Source: Phytoamicus setariae
Lineage (GTDB): Bacteria > Pseudomonadota > Alphaproteobacteria > Rhizobiales > Rhizobiaceae
Assembly (NCBI RefSeq): GCF_016722925.1
Contig: NZ_JAEQNC010000021.1
Location: 1 to 59,889 of the forward strand
DNA: 59,889 nt
Reading direction: 5' to 3'
Made by a program: the position numbers and the translations under genes
Notes under the pieces: generated by a model
The model's input: only the letters and a program-made list of their open reading frames with translations
What the model was told of the DNA's origin: nothing
The model's database searches: none
Shown: piece by piece, positions 8,718-17,053 of the stretch
Layout of the letters: every line of letters begins with the position of its first letter
Position numbering within the stretch: position 1 is the first letter of the stretch

Positions 8718-9023
8718 ATGATGGTCCCGCTCTCGTGGTACATTTTGCTCGGAGTGGTCCTGTTCGTGATCGGAGCGGCGGGCGTGCTGCTCAGGCGCAA
8801 TATCCTGGTCGTGCTGATGTCGCTGGAGCTGCTGCTCAACTCGGTCAACATCAATTTCATCGCTTTCGGGCGTTACTACGACGATTTCCGCGGACAGATC
8901 TTCGCGATCTTCGTCATTGCAATCACCGCGGCAGAGGTTGCCGTCGCCTTGGGCATCCTGGTCGCCCTCGTGAGGAACAAGTCCACCCTCAAGGTCGACG
9001 ACGTGACCATGATGAAAGGATAG
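8718..9023 (+). CDS. nuoK: NADH-quinone oxidoreductase subunit K
   Basis: This 101-residue protein has the three helices and full length of NuoK. The two conserved helix-embedded glutamates are present ([12 protein letters not shown] and [10 protein letters not shown]), which form part of the proton channel linking the quinone site to the antiporter-like subunits. It starts two bases after the nuoJ stop. An ATG one codon later (8721) is an alternative start. Confidence 0.95.
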   Translation: MMVPLSWYILLGVVLFVIGAAGVLLRRNILVVLMSLELLLNSVNINFIAFGRYYDDFRGQIFAIFVIAITAAEVAVALGILVALVRNKSTLKVDDVTMMKG

Positions 9024-9028
9024 CGGCT

Positions 9029-10492
9029 TTGGACCCGGTTGTATCGATCCGGCCGCTGCTTGCCGTCGCCGTCCCAGGCCTGGCGGCCCTTGCAGTTCTC
9101 CTTCTGAACAACCGCGAGAAACTCCGCGACGTCGTTTCCCCGTTGGCGGCGGTCGTCCTGTTTGCGATTGTCGCCTCGATGGCGCCCACGGTGCTGGCGG
9201 GCGGGACGGTTGATTTGCGCCTGTTCGAGATACTGCCAGGGATTGACTTCGCCTTCCGGGTCGATGCGCTCGGCATGGTGTTTGCCACCGTCTCGTCGCT
9301 GCTGTGGATCGTGGCGGCGATCTATTCCATCGGCTACATGCGGCACTTGAACGAGCACGCGCAGACCCGATTCTTCGCCTGTTTCGCCACCAGCCTCGCG
9401 GCGGCCGTTGGGGGCGCCTTCGCCGCCAATCTGTTTACGCTGGTGATCTTCTACGAGGTGCTCAGCCTCGTTACCTATCCGCTCGTCTACCACCACGAGG
9501 ACGAAGAGGGATGGACGGGCAGCCGCAAGTATCTCGTCTATCTGATGGGCGCGTCGAAAAGCGTGCTGCTCGCCGCACTGGCGCTGACCTACCACATTGC
9601 GGGGTCGCTCGACTTTAAGGCGGGGGGGCTGCTCTCGAGGGGCGATGCCTCGGCGGCGCTGCTGACGGTCGTCTATTTCTGCTATCTTTTCGGCTTCGCC
9701 AAGGCAGCGGTGATGCCGATGCACGCCTGGCTGCCGGCCGCGATGGTGGCGCCGACACCGGTCAGCGCGCTCCTGCATGCAGTGGCCGTGGTCAAGATGG
9801 GCGTATTCTGCTTGCTGCGGGTGGTGTTCCATGTATTCGGCACAGGGCTGGTGGGCGGGCTGGGGCTCGGCATCGCCACCGCCTATCTGGTCTCGTTCAC
9901 GATCCTGATGGCGTCGGTCTATGCGCTCACGCGGGACGATCTGAAGGCCAGGCTCGCCTATTCGACGGTCAGCCAACTGTCCTATATCGTGCTGGGCGCG
10001 GTTCTGCTGTCGCCGGTCGCAATGGTCGGCGGGATCATCCACATCGCGGCGCATGCATTCTCAAAGATCACACTCTTTTTCTGCGCCGGGTCGATCTATT
10101 GCGCGTCTGGCAAGCGCAACATCAGCGACATGGCCGGTATCGGCCGCAGGCTGCCTTGGACGATGGGGGCATTCTTTGTCGGTTCGCTCAGCATGATCGG
10201 GGTACCGCCGACTGCGGGCTTCGTCAGCAAGTGGTATCTGGCGCTGGGCTCTGTGGAAGCGGGGCAGATTGCGTTCCTGATCGTGCTCCTGGTGAGCTCG
10301 ATCCTGAACGCCGCCTACTTCCTGCCGGTCAGCTATGTCGCCTTTTTCGGAACGGAGGCGCAGGAAAGTCCGGCGACGGTTCGTGAAATTCCGATGTTGA
10401 CGATCCCGCTGGTCGCAACCGCGATCCTGTCGGTGTCGATGGGCCTCTTCCCCGACTATTTCCTCGCTCTGGCGCAAGGAGTTGTCAGATGA
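9029..10492 (+). CDS. MrpD/NuoL-like proton-pumping subunit of complex I (additional antiporter-like subunit)
   Basis: This 487-residue polytopic protein belongs to the proton-conducting antiporter family (NuoL/M/N, MrpA/D). It shows the helix-5 glutamate motif FYEVLSLVTYPLVYH, the helix-7/8 region MPMHAWLPAAMVAPTPVSALLHA with KMGVF, and the discontinuous helix-12 region KARLAYSTVSQLSYI. It has about 14 membrane segments and lacks the long C-terminal lateral helix of a true NuoL. The likely start is TTG at 9029: AAAGGA (9015-9020) is well placed and no ATG or GTG fits better. It occupies the NuoL position in the operon, but a second NuoL-like gene follows, so the complex has four such subunits. 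Confidence 0.88.
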   Translation: MDPVVSIRPLLAVAVPGLAALAVLLLNNREKLRDVVSPLAAVVLFAIVASMAPTVLAGGTVDLRLFEILPGIDFAFRVDALGMVFATVSSLLWIVAAIYSIGYMRHLNEHAQTRFFACFATSLAAAVGGAFAANLFTLVIFYEVLSLVTYPLVYHHEDEEGWTGSRKYLVYLMGASKSVLLAALALTYHIAGSLDFKAGGLLSRGDASAALLTVVYFCYLFGFAKAAVMPMHAWLPAAMVAPTPVSALLHAVAVVKMGVFCLLRVVFHVFGTGLVGGLGLGIATAYLVSFTILMASVYALTRDDLKARLAYSTVSQLSYIVLGAVLLSPVAMVGGIIHIAAHAFSKITLFFCAGSIYCASGKRNISDMAGIGRRLPWTMGAFFVGSLSMIGVPPTAGFVSKWYLALGSVEAGQIAFLIVLLVSSILNAAYFLPVSYVAFFGTEAQESPATVREIPMLTIPLVATAILSVSMGLFPDYFLALAQGVVR

Positions 10493-10743
10493 TCAAGCGC
10501 GTCGTCGATTTCTTCGGTGACGGAAAATATGCGAAGCAGCGCCATCGGCTGTTCTACCTGATGCTCGCTCTGATCGTCGTCGCCGACTTGCTGGTCTCTC
10601 GCGAACACGCCGAATACCTGTGGGACCGCCTGCCGGGCTGGTCAGCCATCTATGGCTTCGGCTCCTGCATTCTGCTGATCTTCGTTTCCAAGTTCCTCGG
10701 CCATCGGGGCGGGCTCATGCGGCGCGAGGACTATTATGATTGA
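10489..10743 (+). CDS. Small membrane protein within the complex I operon
   Basis: The protein has 84 residues, with a basic N terminus (KRVVDFFGDGKYAKQRHR) and two hydrophobic segments (LFYLMLALIVVADLLV and AIYGFGSCILLIFVSKFL). It overlaps the upstream gene by four bases (ATGA) and the downstream gene by eight, so it is translationally coupled on both sides and very likely real. I do not recognise a family. Its position between two antiporter-like genes suggests an accessory or linker subunit of the membrane arm, but that is inference. Confidence 0.8.
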   Translation: MIKRVVDFFGDGKYAKQRHRLFYLMLALIVVADLLVSREHAEYLWDRLPGWSAIYGFGSCILLIFVSKFLGHRGGLMRREDYYD

Positions 10744-12496
10744 CTTCGTCCATCCCGCCCTGCTCTTCACTCTCGGCGCCTTGCCGATCCCCTTCCTGAA
10801 CGGATCGATCCGAAAGGTCTATCTGCTGCTGATTCCGGCGCTGGCGATCCTTGCCGTGATCACGATGCAACCGGGCAGCTACGGCGCGACGCAGATCATC
10901 GGTCAGGAAATCTTGATCGCGAAGGTCGACAAGCTGAGCATTGTCTTCGCCACCGTTTTCACCATCATGGCGCTGATCGGAACGGTCTACGCGCTGCACC
11001 TGCCCCGCCCCGGCCAGCATGTCGCCGCGTTCGTCTATGTCGGCAGCGCGCTCGGCGTGGTTTTCGCCGGCGACTACCTGACGCTCTACCTGTTCTGGGA
11101 AGGCATGGCGTTTGCCTCTGCCTATCTCGTCTTCGCCCAGGGTGGTCGGCCGGCGATCAGCGCCGGTTTCCGGTACCTCATGGTCCATGTTACGGGCGGC
11201 GTCGTTCTGCTCGGCGGCATCATTCTTCACGGGGTCGCCACCGGTTCGTTGCTCTTCGGCCCGATCGGTTCGGATACAAACCCGGCCACTTACCTCATTC
11301 TGGCCGGTTTCCTGCTCAACGCGGCGGTGCCGCCACTCAACGCCTGGCTGACCGACGCCTATCCGGAGGCAACCGTCACCGGGGCGGTATTTATGAGCGC
11401 CTTTACCACCAAGACCGCCGTCTACGTGCTGGCGCGGGCGTTTCCGGGCACCGAGCTTTTGGTCTGGCTCGGCACCGCGATGGCGCTTTACGGCGTCATC
11501 TACGCGGTGCTGGAGAATGACTGCCGGCGGCTTCTCGCCTATCACATCGTCAGCCAGGTGGGTTACATGGTGGCAGGTGTTGGCATAGGAACCGAGATGT
11601 CGGTAAATGGGGCCGCCAGCCATGCCTTCGCTCATATCCTCTACAAGGCACTCCTGTTCATGGGTGCGGGTGCGGTAATCCACGTCACCGGCCGTCGCAA
11701 ACTCACCGAACTTGGCGGGCTCTACAAGACCATGCCGCTGACGGTGGCGCTCTATATGATCGGCGCCTTCGCGATCTCGGCTTTTCCATTCTTCTCGGGC
11801 TTTGTCACCAAATCGATGGTGGTGGCCGCTGCCGGACAGGACCATCGGGCGTTGGTGGTGCTGGTGCTGACGATGGCGTCGTCTGGAACGTTCCTGCACA
11901 CCGGGCTCAAGCTCCCGTATTACATGTTTTTCGGCCCGGACCGAAAACTGGAGGCGCGGGAGCCGCCGCGCAACATGCTGGTTGCGATGGGTATGGCGGC
12001 AGTACTCTGCATTGCGATCGGGGTATTCCCCCAGCCGCTTTATGCGCTTCTTCCCTATCCGGTCGACTTCGAACCCTACACCGGCCTCCATGTCACCGAA
12101 AGCCTCGGCCTGCTGATGTTCACCGCCTTGGGTTTCGTGCTGTTCCTCAGGGCGCTCGACCCCGAGAACACGATCAGCCTCGACACCGACTGGTTCTATC
12201 GCAAGGGCGCGCGGCTCTTCATGTGGCTCGCCAAAAAGCCGCTGGCGCGCTACGAGCAGGCGGTGAGCAACGTGTCCGAGTCCGCGGCGCTGCCCTTCTT
12301 GCATGGGGCGGCACGGGCGGGACAGCGGATCGATCTCACCGGCGTGGACGCCGTCGTGAACGGCGTCGGCCGCTCGATCCTGCGCGGCGGCGGGGTGCTT
12401 CGGCGGCTCCAAACCGGCGTCGTGACCCATTACGCGCTGGCGATGATCGTCGGCGTGGTCGCAGCCACCGTCGTCTTCGCCGTGGTGTGGCGGTAG
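10736..12496 (+). CDS. nuoL: NuoL-like proton-pumping subunit with C-terminal lateral-helix extension
   Basis: This 586-residue protein of the NuoL/MrpA/D family has a helix-5 glutamate (LFWEGMAFASAYLVF), the region NAAVPPLNAWLTDAYPEATVTG, KTAVYVL and CRRLLAYHIVSQVGYM. After the last core helix (about residue 480) come about 85 mostly amphipathic residues and a final hydrophobic helix (HYALAMIVGVVAATVVFAVV). That layout is how canonical NuoL carries the long horizontal helix clamping the other pumps. It overlaps the preceding small gene by eight bases. Database names for such proteins vary between NuoL and Na+/H+ antiporter subunit D. Confidence 0.85.
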   Translation: MIDFVHPALLFTLGALPIPFLNGSIRKVYLLLIPALAILAVITMQPGSYGATQIIGQEILIAKVDKLSIVFATVFTIMALIGTVYALHLPRPGQHVAAFVYVGSALGVVFAGDYLTLYLFWEGMAFASAYLVFAQGGRPAISAGFRYLMVHVTGGVVLLGGIILHGVATGSLLFGPIGSDTNPATYLILAGFLLNAAVPPLNAWLTDAYPEATVTGAVFMSAFTTKTAVYVLARAFPGTELLVWLGTAMALYGVIYAVLENDCRRLLAYHIVSQVGYMVAGVGIGTEMSVNGAASHAFAHILYKALLFMGAGAVIHVTGRRKLTELGGLYKTMPLTVALYMIGAFAISAFPFFSGFVTKSMVVAAAGQDHRALVVLVLTMASSGTFLHTGLKLPYYMFFGPDRKLEAREPPRNMLVAMGMAAVLCIAIGVFPQPLYALLPYPVDFEPYTGLHVTESLGLLMFTALGFVLFLRALDPENTISLDTDWFYRKGARLFMWLAKKPLARYEQAVSNVSESAALPFLHGAARAGQRIDLTGVDAVVNGVGRSILRGGGVLRRLQTGVVTHYALAMIVGVVAATVVFAVVWR

Positions 12497-12504
12497 GGGG
12501 GGCG

Positions 12505-13980
12505 ATGGGATTCCCGCTGCTGAGCCTCATCGTATTCACGCCCGCCGCCGGGGCAGCGGTTTTGATGTTCCTCCGCAGCGACGGTGCGGTGCGATGGACA
12601 GCGCTGGGTGTCACCGTCCTCGACCTCGCACTCTGCATCGCCATGCTGGCCAGCTTTGATACCACGACCCACCAGATGCAGTTCACCGAGACGCGCACAT
12701 GGGTGCCCGCGCTCGGGATCGCTTATGCGCTTGGCATCGACGGTATCAGCGCGCTCTTCGTTTTCCTGACCGCACTGTTGGGCTCGATCTGCGTGCTTGC
12801 CTCGTGGGCCGCAATCGAGCGCAAGGTGAAAGAGTTCATGATCAGTCTGCTGGTCATGCAGACGTTGATGCTGGGCGTGTTCTGCGCGCTCGATCTGTTC
12901 CTGTTCTACGTCTTCTGGGAGGCGATGCTGATCCCGATGTACCTGATCATCGGCGTCTGGGGTGGCGACAGCCGGGTCTATGCGGCGTTCAAGTTTTTCC
13001 TCTACACGCTGGCGGGCAGCGTCCTGTTCCTGATCGGCGTCATCGTGCTTTATTTCAACGGCGGCCAGACCTTTGACATCCTCGCCCTCACAGCACAGGA
13101 TTTGCCGTTTCGGGTCCAGTCGTGGCTGTTCTTCGCCTTCCTGATCGCTTTCGCGGTCAAGGTGCCGATGGTCCCGCTCCATACCTGGCTGCCGGACGCC
13201 CATGTGCAGGCGCCGACGGCCGGCAGCATCATCCTCGCCGGCGTACTCCTGAAGATGGGCGCCTATGGATTCCTGCGGTTCTCGCTGCCGATGCTGCCGG
13301 CGGCGTCGGTGTATTTTTCGACGTTGATGCTGGTGCTGTCAGCGCTTGCAATCGTCTATGGCGGGCTGCTTGCGCTGGCGCAAGACGATCTGAAGAAGCT
13401 GGTGGCCTATTCCAGCATCAGCCACATGGGCTTCGTGACGCTGGGGATTTTTGCGCTGAACCTCCGCGGCCTCGAGGGTGGCATCCTGCAGATGTTCAAT
13501 CATGGCGTGACGACGGGCGCCCTATTCCTGTTCGTCGGCCTGATCTACGAGCGGACACATACCCGCAGCATCGCCGACTATGGCGGGCTGATGAAGGCGG
13601 CGCCGATCTATACCGCGTTTCTTGCACTATTCACCCTCTCATCGATGGCGCTGCCAGGAACAAATTCGTTCGTCGGCGAGCTATTGGTGCTGTCGGGCGG
13701 GTTTGCGGCCAACCTGGCCGCCGGCTCGGCTGCCGTTTTGGGCGCATTGCTGGGCGCGGCCTACCTGCTTGGCATGTATGGGAAAGTCGCGCTTGGCCCG
13801 GCCAGCGCCGGCGCCCGATACAAGATCCGTGACGTCAACGCCCGCGAGATGGTTGCGATCCTGCCGCTGGCCATCTTCGTGCTTTGGGTCGGGCTCTATC
13901 CGAAACCCTTTCTCAACATCATCGACGCCTCGGTGAAGAATCTGCTGGCGCACGTGCACAGCAAGGGGAGCGGCCAATGA
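12505..13980 (+). CDS. nuoM: NADH-quinone oxidoreductase subunit M
   Basis: This 491-residue NuoM is full length. Diagnostic segments are FYVFWEAMLIPMYLIIGVWG (helix-5 glutamate), KVPMVPLHTWLPDAHVQAPT (helix-7 lysine and nearby), KMGAYGFLRF and KKLVAYSSISHMGFV, plus a conserved lysine or glutamate region near the C terminus. ATG at 12505 follows a G-rich ribosome-binding stretch just after the stop of the preceding gene. It ends in an ATGA overlap with nuoN. Confidence 0.96.
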   Translation: MGFPLLSLIVFTPAAGAAVLMFLRSDGAVRWTALGVTVLDLALCIAMLASFDTTTHQMQFTETRTWVPALGIAYALGIDGISALFVFLTALLGSICVLASWAAIERKVKEFMISLLVMQTLMLGVFCALDLFLFYVFWEAMLIPMYLIIGVWGGDSRVYAAFKFFLYTLAGSVLFLIGVIVLYFNGGQTFDILALTAQDLPFRVQSWLFFAFLIAFAVKVPMVPLHTWLPDAHVQAPTAGSIILAGVLLKMGAYGFLRFSLPMLPAASVYFSTLMLVLSALAIVYGGLLALAQDDLKKLVAYSSISHMGFVTLGIFALNLRGLEGGILQMFNHGVTTGALFLFVGLIYERTHTRSIADYGGLMKAAPIYTAFLALFTLSSMALPGTNSFVGELLVLSGGFAANLAAGSAAVLGALLGAAYLLGMYGKVALGPASAGARYKIRDVNAREMVAILPLAIFVLWVGLYPKPFLNIIDASVKNLLAHVHSKGSGQ

Positions 13981-15416
13981 CCGTCACCGCGCTTTTTCAG
14001 TCGGTGCTAGCGAGCCTGCCCGAGATCGTGGTAGTGACCGGGGCCTGCATCCTGCTGATCCTGGGACAGTTTGTACGAAAGGGACAGGAACATTTCCTGG
14101 TCTGGGCTTCCGTCGCGGTCGTGCTGATTGCCGCCTTGGCGACACTTATATTGGCGAACGAGGTGCGGCCGGCCTTCACGGGCATGTTCATCGCCGACCG
14201 CTTCGCTGTCTTCTTCAAATTCGTGTTCTACCTGGCCACCATCCTGACATTCCTCCTTTCGCGAAAGTATGCCGATATCGAAGGGATCGGGAGCAGCGAA
14301 TATTATGTCCTGCTGCTCTTCGCGCTTTCGGGAATGATGATCATGGCCTCGGCGACCGATCTCCTGTCGATCTATGTGGGCCTCGAACTGATGGTGCTAT
14401 GCACCTATGTGCTGACCGGCTTCCTGCGGCGTGAGCGGCGGTCGAACGAAGCGGCGCTGAAATACGTGATCCTTGGGTCTGTCTCGACCGGGATTTTCCT
14501 TTACGGCGTTTCGCTGGTCTACGGGCTCACCGGCACGACGCAACTGGACGGGATGGCTGCGGCGGTCACTGGCAATCCGCTCGATCCCGGATTGCTGCTG
14601 GCGGTGGTCTTCATCGTCTCGGGGCTGGTCTTCAAGGTCGGCGCGGTTCCGTTTCATATGTGGGTGCCCGACGTCTATGAAGGCGCGCCGACGACGATCA
14701 CCGCCTTCATGTCGGTGGGCCCCAAGGCGGCGGGCTTCGCGGTGATCCTGCGGGTGTTCCTCAATCCACTGGTCGCAGCCTCGGACGTTTGGATCATCGT
14801 CTCGGTCATTGCGGTGGTGACGATGGCGCTCGGCAGTTTCGTGGCGCTGGTGCAGGATAATTTCAAGCGCCTCCTGGCCTATTCCAGCATAGCCCATGCC
14901 GGGTTCGCCATTTTCGGCGTGGCCGCCGGCGGTGCGGACGGCATCGCCAGCGTGATGCTGTACCTGCTGATCTACTCTTTCATGAATCTCGGCATTTTCG
15001 GCATCGTCATCATGATGCGGAACGGCGATTTCTCGGGCGAGGTTATCGAAGACTACGCGGGTTTCGCCAAGTCGCATCCCGGGCTGGCGCTTTTGATGCT
15101 GCTCTATTTGTTCTCGCTGGCCGGCATTCCGCCGACGGCCGGGTTCTTCGCCAAATTCTACGTGCTGGTCGCGCTCGTCGAGCGAGGTTTCGTGATGCTG
15201 CCGGTGATTGCAGTGCTGCTGAGCGTCGTCGCCGCCTACTTTTACATCCGCATCGTCATGGTGATCTACATGCGCGAGCCGGAGCGGACGTTCGACCCGG
15301 CGCTGACACCCTTGGTGCGCGCCACGCTGGCCTTCACCGCCGCCGGCACCATCGGCATCGGACTATTTCCGGCGTGGTTTCTGAGGCTTGCTCAGCACTC
15401 GGTGTTTGGCGGCTGA
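13977..15416 (+). CDS. nuoN: NADH-quinone oxidoreductase subunit N
   Basis: This 479-residue NuoN has the usual 14-helix antiporter-like core: YVGLELMVLCTYVLTGF (helix 5), KVGAVPFHMWVPDVYEGAPT (helix 7/8), FKRLLAYSSIAHAGFAI and a C-terminal pore region. The start ATG at 13977 overlaps the nuoM stop (ATGA), and an in-frame extension into nuoM is not coding. It is the fourth antiporter-like subunit of the cluster and should contact NuoH/J/K in the membrane arm. Confidence 0.96.
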   Translation: MTVTALFQSVLASLPEIVVVTGACILLILGQFVRKGQEHFLVWASVAVVLIAALATLILANEVRPAFTGMFIADRFAVFFKFVFYLATILTFLLSRKYADIEGIGSSEYYVLLLFALSGMMIMASATDLLSIYVGLELMVLCTYVLTGFLRRERRSNEAALKYVILGSVSTGIFLYGVSLVYGLTGTTQLDGMAAAVTGNPLDPGLLLAVVFIVSGLVFKVGAVPFHMWVPDVYEGAPTTITAFMSVGPKAAGFAVILRVFLNPLVAASDVWIIVSVIAVVTMALGSFVALVQDNFKRLLAYSSIAHAGFAIFGVAAGGADGIASVMLYLLIYSFMNLGIFGIVIMMRNGDFSGEVIEDYAGFAKSHPGLALLMLLYLFSLAGIPPTAGFFAKFYVLVALVERGFVMLPVIAVLLSVVAAYFYIRIVMVIYMREPERTFDPALTPLVRATLAFTAAGTIGIGLFPAWFLRLAQHSVFGG

Positions 15417-15493
15417 TCGATTGGATTTGCAATGATCCGCCCGACGGAATAAACTGGCAGTTCAAGAAAGGATTGCCCAAGTTGCTTTCCAGG

Positions 15494-15575
15494 CCGACCG
15501 GGTTACCGGTCCCGAACGGGGTCGGGCGCGGTGTGAGGAAAGCCCTCAATGGGTAACCGGTGCAGTGCGATATGA
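15494..15575 (+). promoter_or_regulatory. Alternative hairpins and a coupled mini-ORF in front of nuoA
   Basis: The 155-base nuoN-nuoA gap contains two mutually exclusive stems: GACCGG (15496-15501) with CCGGTC (15506-15511), and CCGACC (15494-15499) with GGTCGG (15520-15525). Just after them, GAGGAAAG (15535-15542) precedes an eight-codon frame MGNRCSAI (15549-15575). Its TGA overlaps the nuoA ATG at 15572 as ATGA. This could be translational coupling or a small leader; there is no T-tract, so a classic terminator is not supported. Confidence 0.35.
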
Positions 15576-15937
15576 CTGCAATGGAATTTTTGCCGGTTCT
15601 TTTCATGGTCGCCGGAGTTGTTCTTGTGGCGACGGCGACGCTATTTATCTCCTCGCTACTGCGCCCCTCCAATCCCTATCCCGCGAAGAACATGCCGTAT
15701 GAATGCGGTATGGACGCGGCTGGCGAGGCCGCCGGAGGCCGCTTGAGGGTGCAGTTCTTTATCCTTGCGATCCTGCTGGTTGTCTTCGATGTCGAGACGA
15801 TGTTCCTCTTTCCCTGGGCCGTCGTCCTGAAAGACATCGGGCTGGTCGGCTATATCGAGATGTTCATCTTCATATTGCTGCTCCTCGTGGGCTTCGCCTA
15901 CGCCTGGCTGAAGGGGGCGCTGGAATGGGAGGCGTAA
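15572..15937 (+). CDS. nuoA: NADH-quinone oxidoreductase subunit A
   Basis: This 121-residue NuoA has three hydrophobic helices. The conserved loop between helices 1 and 2 ([16 protein letters not shown]) contains the characteristic cysteine near the quinone site, followed by [20 protein letters not shown]. Possible starts are GTG 15560, ATG 15572 and ATG 15581. I choose 15572 because of the ATGA overlap with a short frame that has a good ribosome-binding site. The gene overlaps nuoB by 13 bases. Confidence 0.93.
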   Translation: MTAMEFLPVLFMVAGVVLVATATLFISSLLRPSNPYPAKNMPYECGMDAAGEAAGGRLRVQFFILAILLVVFDVETMFLFPWAVVLKDIGLVGYIEMFIFILLLLVGFAYAWLKGALEWEA

Positions 15938-16428
15938 ACAACGCGATCCGCGACAGCGTGCTGTTCACCACGGCCGACAGCCTGATCAGCTGGAGCCGAA
16001 GGTCGGCGCTGTGGCCCGAGACCTTCGGAATTGCCTGCTGCGCCATCGAGATGATCTCGGCCGGGTGCGCCCGCTATGATCTAGACCGGTTCGGCGTGGT
16101 GTTCCGGCCATCGCCCCGCCAGTCCGACGTGATGATCATCGCCGGCACCATAACGCGGAAGTTCGCGCCCGTGGTGCGCAGGCTCTATGACCAGATGCCG
16201 GAGCCCCGCTGGGTGATCGCAATGGGCACTTGTGCCATTTCGGGCGGCGTCTACAACACCTATGCCGTGGTGCAGGGGGCGGAAACCTTCGTGCCTGTGG
16301 ATGTGCATGTGCCCGGCTGCCCGCCGCGGCCCGAGGCGCTGATGCACGGCTTCCTCCTGCTTCAAGAAAAGATCAAGAAGTCCCGCGCGCTGGCCGGAAC
16401 GCCCCTGGATCGGATCGTAGCGTCATGA
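15925..16428 (+). CDS. nuoB: NADH-quinone oxidoreductase subunit B
   Basis: This 167-residue NuoB binds the terminal iron-sulfur cluster N2 that reduces quinone. The four cysteine ligands are visible in [16 protein letters not shown] and [14 protein letters not shown] at 15925 lies within the end of nuoA; the upstream open frame is not coding. It ends in an ATGA overlap with nuoC. Confidence 0.97.
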   Translation: MGGVNNAIRDSVLFTTADSLISWSRRSALWPETFGIACCAIEMISAGCARYDLDRFGVVFRPSPRQSDVMIIAGTITRKFAPVVRRLYDQMPEPRWVIAMGTCAISGGVYNTYAVVQGAETFVPVDVHVPGCPPRPEALMHGFLLLQEKIKKSRALAGTPLDRIVAS

Positions 16429-16961
16429 GTGCGGAGCCGTCTCTCAATCGCGCTCTGATCATGGAGCACTTCGAGGAAGCAATCGAGGACCTCGGCACAG
16501 CGCACGGCATTCACATCTTTGCTGTTCCTCCTGAGAAGATCGTCGAGTTCTGCCGGTTTCTGAAAGAACATCCGGCGCTGCAATTCAATTTCCTCTCGGA
16601 CATCTGCGGCGTCGATCACTATCCCGCAACGCCGCGGTTCGAGGCCGTATACCATCTCTATTCGCTGCCGAACAAATGGCGCATCCGCATCAAGTGCCCC
16701 CTCGGCGATCCCCCGCAGGTTCCCTCGGTCACGACAGTTTGGCGCACCGCCAACTGGCACGAGCGCGAAGCCTGGGACATGTATGGCATCAGGTTCGAGG
16801 GGCATCCCGATCTGCGGCGGATCTACATGTGGGAAGGCTTCGAGGGCTTTCCCCAGCGCAAGGATTTCCCCCTGCGGGGCTACAAGGACGAGTTGAACCC
16901 GTTCGGTGCCGAAGGTCCGCCGCCAACACAGCCGGACCTTGCCACCAGGGACATTCCGTAG
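16425..16961 (+). CDS. nuoC: NADH-quinone oxidoreductase subunit C
   Basis: This 178-residue peripheral-arm subunit has the typical signature [24 protein letters not shown] followed by [12 protein letters not shown] (the first motif is quoted in part). NuoC is separate from NuoD here, not fused as in E. coli. The ATG at 16425 overlaps the nuoB stop. The stop codon TAG at 16959 forms the first bases of a palindromic repeat. Confidence 0.96.
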   Translation: MSAEPSLNRALIMEHFEEAIEDLGTAHGIHIFAVPPEKIVEFCRFLKEHPALQFNFLSDICGVDHYPATPRFEAVYHLYSLPNKWRIRIKCPLGDPPQVPSVTTVWRTANWHEREAWDMYGIRFEGHPDLRRIYMWEGFEGFPQRKDFPLRGYKDELNPFGAEGPPPTQPDLATRDIP

Positions 16962-17010
16962 AGCATGATGCCGAAAAGTGTACGCGGTTTTCGGACGACA
17001 TCATGCTCTA
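16959..17010. repeat. Rhizobiales-type intergenic palindrome between nuoC and nuoD
   Basis: TAGAGCATGATG (16959-16970) pairs with CATCATGCTCTA (16999-17010), and inside it CCGAAAA (16971-16977) pairs with TTTTCGG (16988-16994). Elements with GAGCATGATnCCGAAAAGTG...TTTTCGG...ATCATGCTC are very common between genes in Rhizobiaceae genomes. Here it lies inside an operon and supplies the nuoC stop codon, so it would fold into a long hairpin in the transcript. Confidence 0.85.
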
Positions 17011-17053
17011 ACTCTTTAATGTAGAGGAGGCAGTTCTACGCCGGAAAGTTGAG

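Noticed and set aside
10715-12430. 571-codon minus-strand frame opposite the NuoL-like gene
   Set aside because: It is rich in His, Gln, Arg and Glu without domain signals and lies antisense to a good membrane protein.
12223-12504. Upstream extension of NuoM
   Set aside because: The extra 94 codons lie inside the preceding gene in another frame and would add an arginine-rich non-membrane head absent in NuoM proteins.
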